From: Sphaerolaimus hirsutus
Taxonomy: Eukaryota > Nematoda > Chromadorea > Monhysterida > Sphaerolaimidae
Direction of reading: 5' to 3'
Length of the DNA stretch: 64,000 nt
Assembly (NCBI GenBank): GCA_964036195.1
Contig: OZ038453.1
Location: 4,169,469 to 4,233,468 of the forward strand
The notes under the pieces are model-generated. The model was given only the letters and a program-made list of their open reading frames with translations, did no database searches and was not told the DNA's origin. Every line of letters starts with the position of its first letter. Position 1 is the first letter of the stretch. This document shows positions 54,866-64,000 of this stretch, one piece after another. The position numbers and the translations under genes are program-made.

Positions 54866-56106
54866 CATAGCGGATTTTGGGGTTAGCATTTTGGGGGGGG
54901 GGGTCAGCCGGTCAGCACGCGTTAATAACTCGGGAACCGCTTGGCGAAAAATGTTGAAATTTGGATATGTTATGGTTTCAGGTCGGGGCTAGTATCAAGT
55001 CCGACGATTTGTTTCTACGACCCCTCAGACCGGAGATAGGGGGGTCTATAAAAACACTGTAATTTGCGTTTTTTTGGGTGTCGCCAAGAACATGCAAACT
55101 TTGAACATCAATAGCTAGGTCATTTGTGAACCGATTTTAGTCATTAAAATGTTAAAATGATCACAAATGTTCGGAGAGTTTATTTCTGAGGTCAAATCGG
55201 AGATACACATTTGTTTATATATCGATTTAGCCTGATTTCGAAATGCTAAATTTCCGCCAAAGTTTGCTTTTTGAACATGCTATCCTATTTTCCTGATCGA
55301 GAGAAACCCAATGAAACAAAAATGAGATCGATATCTCTCTCCGATCAAAAGTTATAGCACTTCAAACTTTCGCGTCCCATCCATGTAAATAACCGCATGA
55401 AGGTCAATGCATTCAAATCAAAACTCCATATCTCGACCATTTCTAAGCCGATTTTTACCAATACCATACAAATGGAACTTTCAGGTTATTCTGATCATTT
55501 TAAATATTCATTGGGTAAAATCGGCTGAGAAATGGTCGAGATATGGAGTTTTGAATTTGAACGCATTGACCTTCATGCGGTTATTTACATGGATGGGACG
55601 CGAAAGTTTGAAGTGCTATAACTTTTGATCGGAGAGAGATATCGATCTCATTTTTGTTTCATTGGGTTTCTCTCGATCAGGAGAATAGGATAGTATGTTC
55701 AAAAAGCAAACTTTTGCGGAAATTTTGCATTTCGAAATCGGGCTAAATCGATATATAAACAAATGTGTATCTCCGATTTGACCTCAGAAATGAACTCTCC
55801 GTACATTTGTGATCATTTTAACATTTTAATGACTAAAATCGGTTCACAAATGACCGAGCTATTGATGTTCAAAGTTTGCATGTTCTTGGTGACACCCAAA
55901 AAAACGCAAATTACAGTGTTTTTATAGACCCCCCCTATCTCCGGTCTGGGGGGTCGTAGAAAAAGATCGTCGGACTTGATACTAGCCCCGACCTGAAACC
56001 ATAAAATATCCAAATTTCAACATTTTTTGCCAAGCGGTTCCCGAGTTATTAACGCGTGCTGACCGGCTGACCCCCCCCCAAAATGCTAACCCCAAAATCC
56101 GCTATG
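54866..56106. mobile_element. hAT-like fold-back element inside the BEL leader
   Basis: TIR CATAGCGGATTTTGGGG... with arms of about 600 bp that pair almost completely. The 8-bp duplication GCTCTGGC flanks it at 54858-54865 and 56107-56114. No transposase. Confidence 0.92.
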
Positions 56107-56990
56107 GCTCTGGCGCTCTTTCTGGCACGCCTGTGTGCCCCGTGACCACGCCGGCCACTTGCTTCCTGAGCGGCTCCTGTGCCGCTGTGCGCACTGCGCT
56201 GCGCTTGCCGTGTCGCCTGTGACACGTTTCTGTGCACTCTGGTGCACTTTTTGATTCTGGGCAGTGTTTCTGTACACTGCTCTGCAATTGCGCCTGTGCA
56301 ATGCAGAATTCTGGCACTTTTGTGCTGTCTGATCTGATGGTACCGAGCAGGCACAGCGTGTATATTTGATGGGAGCTCCGCAAAGCCCCTACACGCTACC
56401 AAGTATCCTAATACTTGGTTTTCAAATCCACTCTCTGTCAGCTACAGCCCTCTGTCAGCTACAGCCCTTTGTACACTGATACCCCTACTTTTGCACTTCC
56501 GAGGTATGAGTCCACCCTAACCCAGTGGAGCGAGGGACCTCCGTGAATGCCCAAAAAACAGCCCTTTGACTAGCGTGGCTCTGTGGCAATCCTGTCTCCG
56601 TCAGGTCACCCTCCCTTGGCATAGGAAGGACGTGCGAGCAGTCACTGGCGTCCGGATGTCCAGGAGCGTCCAGCGAAAGTTTGACCACCGTCCGACAATG
56701 ACTCCTTGTCAAATGCCGGTGCCGCCCAGCGTCTAGCACCTTGCCAGAACACTGGTGAAAGCTGCCTGAAATCCTGACAGGCTTGTCAGAACTTCAGTGT
56801 CCTCCGCGCATGAGCGTAGAACCGCTCCCAGGATGTAGACAGGAGTGCCGTGACTTTGGCACAATGCTGTCTGCAAATCAACAGCCAACGCTCAGCCAAG
56901 GCCAATTGATGTTCAGCAGGACTTTTTAAGTTCTGCCAACTGCCGCACAATGTTCATTCCGGCTTGGTGATAGCACAATGTCATGCAATC

Positions 56991-57008
56991 ACCCTGCTCG
57001 CTGCGCCA
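56991..57008 (-). promoter_or_regulatory. Primer-binding site (tRNA-Ser-like)
   Basis: The plus strand reads ACCCTGCTCGCTGCGCCA, two bases from the LTR end: a tRNA 3' end with discriminator G before CCA, which fits tRNA-Ser. Position and length are as expected for an LTR-element PBS. Confidence 0.85.
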
Positions 57009-57010
57009 TG

Positions 57011-58330
57011 TGCTGAAGCCACCGATCTCAGCGTCTTCTACCACCGAATCCGGTAACTCCAAGACCGTAGTGAGAAACGGCCTTTAGAGTGGTTAATTTC
57101 CCGTTGTAGCCGAACGTCCACTTGTCGACAGCCAAGTTGAGTTTATTTCGTGGTTGCGTGTTGAAAGGGGGTTTCGAGATTGTTTCAGGTACTTTATTTC
57201 GATCAGATACAGCTTGATACAAAAGCGCAAAGCCTAGCGAGCTTCCTAGTCAAAGTTTCTATCGCTAGCTTATTTTGAAGACTTGGGGTAGGTCCGCAGA
57301 CTGAAGTAAAAACTTCCAAAGTAGCTAAGACACGGAAATTATGTATAAAACACAGCTACAGTAATTTCCTAAATTCAAATGCACAAATAAAACATAAATG
57401 CAATAATAAGACACATTTAGCCGAAACAGTTGGCTTATTCTACGCATGCAAACATTCAAATCATTATGGTAAATAAATACCAGGTACAAATTGGGCTAAT
57501 GGAAAAACTATTAATCTTGAGAGGCGCAAAGTCAGCAAACTTGGCCGATTTACTAATCTGTTTCAATTTGTCAGAAAACATTGACGCACATTTGAACTAA
57601 TAAAATAGGGTTTGGAAATTGTAAATAGTAGTGCAAATGTTCCTAATGACACAAATAAAATAGAGTATATTCAACACAATAATAGTAATCACTTCCTGGA
57701 AACGTGTACTTTATAATTGACAAATTGGGACTTATTTGAGGTAAATAGGTATATTAATTGAGCAGGGTTTATTACATATTTAATTCGAGCAGGGTTTGTA
57801 ATATAACTGATAAGTAGAATAGGGTATTTACTATAAATGTCCAAGTAAATAATAAACAGTGAGCAGGGTTTAATTATTATGCCTACGCAAAGGCTTCGTA
57901 TCGTAAATGCTAGTTGTACACAGGGCACTATTTCTCTATTAGGACGCTGGCCTAAGTAAGTACGTTGCGCATAAATATTTACAAGATTTGACTTTCTCAA
58001 ATTGCAAGTAAACCATGTAAATGTATATATAATAATGATCAGAAAATTACGGCAAGTTGAATGAGCCTAATTTCATATTCATAAACCTAATAATAACTTA
58101 TTTGACCTTTTAACCTAAATATTCCACATAAACATATCAATAACTCATAATACACTTTCCTAATTGAATATTCTCCATGGATAAATAATATAGTGCAGGA
58201 AATACAATTTGCGTGGTAAATTAATATAGTGCATAAAATGTAAAATAGTGCAAATAGGTAAATGGACAAATATGAGCCTAATTATCAATTCTCTGTATTT
58301 CTTTATCCATACATTTCGCCATGGTCAGCA
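57011..58330 (-). repeat. 5' LTR of BEL element
   Basis: 1320 bp, TGCTGA...TCAGCA ends, near-identical to 44451-45770. Confidence 0.95.
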
Positions 58331-58564
58331 CAGTCTGGCGCTGGCGCCAATTTTGTGAACAGCGCCTTGGCGCCATTGGCGCCTGGCACCACTTTCTCTG
58401 GCGCCGGCGCCAACTTTTTGAATAGCGTCATAGTGCTATTGGCGCCTGGCGCCATTTTTCCTGGCTCTTTTCCAACAATAACAGTAGCATCATGCACCCG
58501 GCTGACCTCCTCCCCTAAAATGCTACCCCCAAAATCCCCCATGACCGGCCTTCACCGGCCTTCT

Positions 58565-58895
58565 TCTGGCTAATGGCAAAAGCTAGTGGTCTGGTTAATG
58601 CACCACTCTTATGGCAGATGCACCAACCTTATGGCTATTGCACTGGCTTTATGGCTAATGCATCGGCCTTATGGCTAATGCACCAGCCTTATGTTTAATG
58701 CACTGGCCCTATGGCTAATGCAGCAGCCTCATGGCTAATGCACTGGCCTTATGGCTAATGCACCAGCCTTATGGCAAATGTACCAGCCATGTAGCTAATG
58801 CACTGGCCTTATGGCTAATGCACTGGCCTTATGTCTAATGCACTGGCCTTGTGGCTAATGCAGCAGCCTTATGGCTAATGCACCATGCCTTGTAA
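58565..58895. repeat. 20-bp minisatellite, copy B
   Basis: About 16 units of CTGGCCTTATGGCTAATGCA, a shorter allele-like version of 26095-26745. Confidence 0.9.
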
Positions 58896-59727
58896 ATTAG
58901 CCATAAGGTCAGCAGAAATTATGAAGTGTGATGAAGAGCCCCAGCTGGTGAAAAGGGTCATTGTAAAGTCAGCAGAAATAAACTAAATTATTTATTGTGA
59001 AGAAATAAGTGTGAATGAAATAAAGACAAATAATAATAATAATGTGGTAATAAAGAAAATGCATTTTTTGAATGTTATGCATTTAACGACTCATTCACAC
59101 TAAAATAAGAATGAAAACACAATAAGAATGCAAATCTGTGAGCATGCAATAAGAATAAATGTGCAGCATGTGTCTTTATGTTCACCGCAGCGTTGTTAAA
59201 AGTCCCCAACTTTTTTCGAGGTATGTGTATGCATGAAGTATTTTTGTTGTTACTCACCCCCAAGTACAGATAGTGTACAGTAAAAAATATATTTACTTTT
59301 ACTCACAAGTAAATAAGAGTAAAATACTTTTTCCCAGAAAGTGTAAATGCAAGTAGTTTTTCTCAGGAGATTACATTTCAAGAAGCAAGTACAATTACAG
59401 TTTCTTTCTGGAAATAGCATTATGAATGTTTACCCTTGACAACAGAAATGTATTTTCTTTCTATCAACAAGTATTGTTTATTCAAAGCAGGAGTCTCGGA
59501 TGGCAAAAATAGAGTTTCTGTACTCACAAAAATTTCTCTGGTGTATCCAAGTACTATCAAAAAGCAAGCATATAGGTGAGTACAGATACTTTTTTCAAAG
59601 TATGCACATGTGTACTTACTCGGTACTCAAGTATGCATACTTTTTGAGTAAAAGTAGATACACATTGACAACTGTGGTTCACTGGGCAACATATTTTCCA
59701 ACAAAAGTACACTGTGCCAGCTCAGGG

Positions 59728-59735
59728 TATAAAAG
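59728..59735 (+). promoter_or_regulatory. TATA box of the Kazal gene
   Basis: TATAAAAG, 75 bp before the ATG. The context is conserved in three copies within the window. Confidence 0.75.
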
Positions 59736-59809
59736 AAATGGACAATTTCATCAATTTCATTTCCTTGATATTTCATCAATTTCATTTCCTTGAGGAGCAA
59801 CAGTTCGAA

Positions 59810-62800
59810 ATGGACTATAAAAAAATTATTTTAATCTTTTTCATTGTGAGTGTTGCCGCTGTGCACGGTGAGCTGCCTCAATGTTGTCTTCAACCAACAG
59901 AAACCCAATGATGGCATTATTGATCAAACTTAAAAAATTTTTAGAAAAACATAGGTTTAGAAAAGTGGACCATCCACTATCCCAAGCTATTCATGGAGCA
60001 CATGGGGACCAGAATTGGCTTGCTCAGTGTCAGGGGAACAGATGGCTGCTCCTGGGGCCCATTTTTGCTTTCAAGTATTTTTTATAGTTAATGATAAAAA
60101 TAGCCCCGTGTAATGAGTGCACTCATGTGACAGCATGTCTGACACCTCCAGTGCCGTGACACAAAAAAATTAATACTTGTGCCCATTCAATGTGGGCATT
60201 AATTATCTGATAAAAACCTAGGTATATGGGTCAATGGGAAATTTGCCCTGTATCTAGTGTGACTTGGCCAGACAAATAAGTAAGTCACACCCAAAAAATT
60301 TAAAATCACAGTTTTTTTTCAATTTCAACCACAATTTTGGTAATAAAAAAAGTAAAAATCATTGTTGACATGGTTTTGTTGCCCATGCCTGCTTGTTGGG
60401 CACAACTTTTGTTTGAGTGAGTGGATCAGGGGCCAAAATATGCTCCCAACTTACGAGCAGTCAGAAGATGGCTGTGGGCAAACCATAAGTAATTTTTATT
60501 TTTCTGAAACGGCACCATCACAAGTGTATTCATCACTTGTGTTTGCAGCACACAAGAAATTGCCTGCACACCTTACTGCAACTGTATTTTGTGTGGTTTT
60601 TTGAAAATTCTCATATCAATTTTCCAGGACAAAAATTGAAGAAAAAAACATTCATCAATCTGTAGCAGCAGAACAGGGGGGTGCCATGGGGTGCCACTTG
60701 GCATGTATGTAGGCAAATGTTGTGGGCACCCCCACAAAAACTTGCAGCCATATCGGGCTGCACGTTCCCGTGTGAGATTGTTTTGAAAAATAAGATACTC
60801 GATTTCTCATTTAAATGTTCCACCAGTTTATATTTATATACATGATTCATTTCCAAAAATAGCAACAACCATTTGGCCAACTAAAATACTCCCAACAAAT
60901 AACAGCATGGAGAAGACCGAGGACAACAACACCGAATCCCTGCGGATGCCCCAAAGATCGCAGTCCAGGCGGTGCCACTCCCAGACCCTGTAAAATGTCA
61001 TGTGTCATAAAAAATAGCCTGTAAAATTTCATTTCTCATGTAAAATACCCTGTACTCTGTCAAATGTCAGGTTAAGGACCCTGTAAAGTGGCATGTGTAT
61101 CCAAACCTTATTCTATCGTGTCCAAATATTATGTTTTTGTTTCGAAATCTTATTTTTTGACATAAGATGTGGATACAAGAACATAATATTTGGATACGAT
61201 AAAATCAGATTTGGATACACATGACACTTTACCTGACATTTGGCAGTTTACAGGGTGTTTTAAATGACATACGACAATGTACAGGGTCTTTTACACTTTA
61301 CAGGGTTTTTTGCAGGGTCTGGGAGTGCCCGTAGTGTGTGGTAGCGATGACAATCATTATAAAAGTGAATGCTACCTGAAGTGTGAGAACTCAATGAAGG
61401 GCACACATGTTGAAGTGAAAAACAGTGGCGATTGTGCTTGGGGAGGTGAGTAAAAATTGTATAGAGTAAAGGTGCTCAGCAGACATGAAATTAGTCAGTT
61501 TTCCTTTTTTATGTACGAGTGAGATATGTCTCAAATTCGAATTTGAACAGACCGACTCCATTCGATTCACAGTTTATTTAAATCGATTAAACTTTCAAAT
61601 GTGAAAAATCAATGAATTAAGCACGGATATAAATATACAGAGTCAGAAAGCTAGATTTCTCGCTCAAACAGTGCTGACAAATTCCTACGGAAAAGTACGA
61701 ATGTTATAGATACCTGTATGTGAACTCGGCACGCATAATGTTACATATTTTACAAATTAGGTGAAAGATGCAGGATTTACGTTTGTGTCGCTCATTATGG
61801 CTGTGGCATGCAATGAACTGTCTGGAAATGATCGCAAATGTGTCAACTAGTGTGTGGGCCGCCATTTGCGATCATACGGTCGATTTATAGCATCCTGCAG
61901 CCATAATCAATGACACAAACATAAAACCAGCATTTTTCACTTTTATTTGTCTGAAACGCAAGGCAACTTGGATGTGGGCCAAGTTCACATGTGACCCGAT
62001 CGTTAGTTTATAACACACTCGTACAAAAATACCTTAGACCATCGACCTCAATAATGTCCGCCGGGTTAAACATTGAAACTTTTTTCACTTGTCAACTGCA
62101 TGGTAATTTGCAAAATTTGTTGCGACATTTCCGTGATTGATAAAATGTCTAGCTTATATACCCTGGCAGAAACCTTTTACATATGTCGCCCAGGGCAAGT
62201 ACGTAGCCAGGGGGGGGGGGGGACAAAAAAAATGTGCTAGAAATGGCACTTCCAGAATACTATTTTGTGGTAGTTTGAAAAAGTTTGAAAAATACAGCCC
62301 TTTTGGCACCAATGCCAACGACAGTGGCGCAATGGGGTCACGCGGACGAATGGCGCCAGCGCCATGACGGCATTCCCTTACCGCATAGGCAAAATTTTAG
62401 GGGGGGGGGGGCCCCGCCGCCCCCCCCCCGTACGCCTGGCTCCGTATACAATCCCCCCCCGCTCAAAAATCCTGGCTACGACCCTGGCCCAGGGCGCTCA
62501 ATGCATTCCAACGTTATTAGTACTGGGAGTGAAAAGAATTTCAGGCGAAATAATACCCCCTTGAACTACCCACCCTCGAAATACCCCCCTCAAAATTCTC
62601 ACTCTGAAAAAATAAACCCCCGGTATCCGGAAATGGAAAAACCTCTCCCGACAGCCCAATGTGCCTGTGCACACTTAATTTCGCACTTTCACACGAAATT
62701 TCAAAAACTCACAAATCAGCTTAGAACACATTTGAGTTTGACGCAATGAGGTGGCCATCAACTACAGTTGACGGAGATTTAAAATGTCTCGTTGTGGGAA

Positions 62801-63166
62801 ACTCAAACAAGTTCAAAGCTCATTTATGAGTTTTCAAAATTTCGTGTGAAAACTAGTGGGCACAACGCCAATATTTACAATTTCAGTCCACTGCGCATGT
62901 CCCAGGATGTATCAACCAGTGTGCGGCACTGATAATCGAGATTATCAGAAATGCCATCTGGATTGTAAGAACCGTGTGAGTGGTACAAACATTGGAATTA
63001 AACACAATGGTCATTGTAAAACCACAGGTGTGTTGGGATTTGGGTGTAAACTTTCCGTTTTCCGTTTTCCGTTTCCACTTTCAGGAGGCAATTTTTCCAC
63101 CCTTTCTGTTTTGCGTTTTCCGGCAGCTGAAAAAATTTCTCTTTTCCAGGAATTTCCAAGAACTGA
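59810..63166 (+). CDS. Secreted two-domain Kazal-type serine protease inhibitor
   Basis: Exons 59810-59867, 60906-60971, 61335-61445, 62887-63027 and 63150-63166 join with phase-1 junctions throughout to give 130 residues plus TGA. Exon 1 is a signal peptide (MDYKKIILIFFIVSVAAVH). Kazal domain 1 has six Cys (CGCPKDRSPGVCGSD...ECYLKC...GDC) and is split after PG by a transposon-derived intron. Kazal domain 2 (CACPRMYQPVCGTD...KCHLDC...GHC) is in one exon. The C1-x-C2 spacing is of the short invertebrate type. Presumed P1 residues are Lys and Arg, suggesting trypsin-like targets. Splice sites are GT-AG at every intron, with acceptors AACAG, CCGTAG, TTTCAG and TTTTCCAG. A TATA box lies upstream. 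The terminal exon adds only a few residues (ISKN). High confidence in family and model; the exon 2 acceptor is the least certain. Confidence 0.88.
60972..61334 (+). repeat. Introner-like TIR element forming an intron inside Kazal domain 1
   Basis: Starts GTGCCACTCCCAGACCCTG and ends CAGGGTCTGGGAGTGCCCGTAG. The TIR begins at the donor GT and the acceptor TAG lies a few bases past the other TIR. The interior is CCTGTAAAATGTC-type repeats with their inverse. Splicing restores the Kazal reading frame exactly. Confidence 0.85.
61446..62886 (+). other. Intron between Kazal exons, with G/C-tract repeats
   Basis: No exon supported. 62203-62490 has GTAGCCAGG with a G12 tract and the inverse CCTGGCTAC with C-tracts, a fold-back-like unit. 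62555-62640 is a fragment of the C-rich Tc-like MITE family. Confidence 0.6.
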
Positions 63167-63340
63167 TTCTGTACCCTGGAAAGATGGAGCGAAGGAACCC
63201 AGTGATTCTTAACCCCATTGATTGTTCATTTTTCAAGTGTGAAAATACTGTTTTACTTTGAGTCACTGAATAATGTGCACACAACACACTGTTTATACTT
63301 CAACAAATAGAATATTGAAAACTCATTGATCAGTTTTGAA

Positions 63341-63732
63341 TACCCTAAATCCTCGAATAAGACCCCAGGGGAGTTATTTTTTCCTCACACATTTTACAGG
63401 GGGGGTATTCAAGGGGGAGTTATTCGAGGGGGGTTAATTTTTCCTCAGAAAACTTGGACTTGATTCATTGTATGGAGCCAGTATGTAAACTCATGCGATT
63501 CTAATATTTAACTGTACAACAAACACAAAAAGATGTGTATACACTGCATACACACCATTTATCTGCTGTCGCTGCTATAGGCTAATATTCTTTTGTATTT
63601 TTGTTTGTATTGTTTTCATTTAGAGGGGGAGTTATTCACGAGGGGGGAGTTATTCGTGGGGTGTTATTTTTTCCTCACCTCACCAACAGGGGGGAGTTAT
63701 TCGAGGGGGGTCTTATTTGAGGATTTGCGGTA
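63341..63732. mobile_element. C-rich TA-flanked MITE, copy B
   Basis: Same ends and same position relative to the Kazal last exon as 41641-42041. 63733-64000 continues the duplicated non-coding flank. Confidence 0.8.
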
Positions 63733-64000
63733 CATGAGTTTAATTTTTTATATCCTTATCAACTGCAGTTAACAGGCACTACCATCTGGTAAACTGAAGC
63801 TAGTAAAGTTGTTGTAAACTCATAAGGCTGATTTTTGAGTTGTTAAAATATTGGTTGTTGGCAAAAGTTGCCATTTTTGTTTACTCAAATAAAACAATAT
63901 GTGCTGCAACAGTTGAGTAAATGCCAAATGACCCTTCACACACTAGTATTCTACCAAAATTTCCAAAAAAATTTTTCTAAAAAAACAGCTTGAATGCATT

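Larger units (their letters stand above)
54498..57010 (-). other. Leader of BEL element, between 5' LTR and gag
   Basis: Non-coding. Contains imperfect direct repeats (CCCTGACGTG...CGCGTTGACTT near 54648 and 54710; GTGCGCCC...GGGTCCGTACACAC near 54790 and 54820), the fold-back insertion at 54866-56106 and the PBS. Confidence 0.7.
44451..58330 (-). mobile_element. BEL/Pao LTR retroelement with envelope (decayed gag-pol)
   Basis: Two 1320-bp LTRs enclose, on the minus strand, Gag with BEL-type zinc knuckles, an A17-like aspartic protease, BEL-type RT/RNase H, integrase and a glycoprotein. LTRs differ by a low percentage by eye. No matching target duplication is evident (left flank GTCTTG, right flank CAGTCT). 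Gag to RNase H carries at least four in-frame stops and three frameshifts; integrase-env is one open ORF. Confidence 0.93.
58385..64000. repeat. Copy B of the duplicated locus (continues past window end)
   Basis: Collinear with blocks of 25918-42310 but without the hAT MITEs (copies 2 and 3), the M4-propeptide gene and the large TTA element. It retains the Kazal exons (60557-63130) absent from copy A. Confidence 0.85.

Noticed and set aside
62137..62749. Open frame with Pro-rich stretch in the Kazal intron
   Set aside because: It runs through C-tracts and a MITE fragment and lies between two well-phased exons.

Overview
The window is invertebrate-type animal nuclear DNA. Small intron-split genes for secreted proteins lie between two very large LTR retroelements and a dense, deeply nested set of non-autonomous DNA transposons. 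There are no bacterial-style operons, rRNAs, tRNAs or CRISPR arrays. The host cannot be named from the sequence. Env-bearing Ty3/gypsy and BEL/Pao elements, transposon-derived introns and invertebrate Kazal inhibitors fit several phyla; a larvacean tunicate is one guess, held loosely.

Region 1 (1-16418, minus strand) is a Ty3/gypsy element of about 18 kb. Its 3' LTR is cut by the window start; its 5' LTR ends at 16418. Reading leftward it carries a 2168-codon ORF with an unusual order (Gag, envelope-like glycoprotein, aspartic protease, start of RT), then an ORF for the rest of RT, RNase H and integrase, then a 1334-codon ORF for an Upf1-like superfamily 1 helicase. The RT coding is broken at a T7 run and the YxDD box reads YIDN.

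Region 2 (16.4-25.9 kb) holds the 5' exons of a retinol-dehydrogenase-like SDR gene, split by two copies of a terminal-inverted-repeat element, followed by hAT-like MITEs, fold-back palindromes and simple repeats. Region 3 (25.9-42.3 kb) and region 5 (58.4-64.0 kb) are two diverged copies of one locus, distinguished by insertions and deletions. The region 5 copy keeps a complete two-domain Kazal inhibitor gene, one of whose Kazal exons is split by an intron made of the same element family as in the SDR gene. The region 3 copy lost its Kazal exons. It carries instead a five-exon gene for a secreted protein that looks like the FTP-PepSY propeptide of an M4 (thermolysin-like) peptidase without the catalytic domain.

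Region 4 (44451-58330, minus strand) is a BEL/Pao element with two 1320-bp LTRs and a tRNA-Ser-type primer site. Gag, protease and RT are broken by several stops and frameshifts, while a 1442-codon integrase-envelope ORF is open throughout. Its envelope resembles the one in region 1.

The most notable items are the helicase-carrying gypsy element with a glycoprotein inside its Gag-Pol ORF, the transposon-derived introns, the M4 propeptide-only gene, and the intact envelope ORF in an otherwise decayed BEL element.
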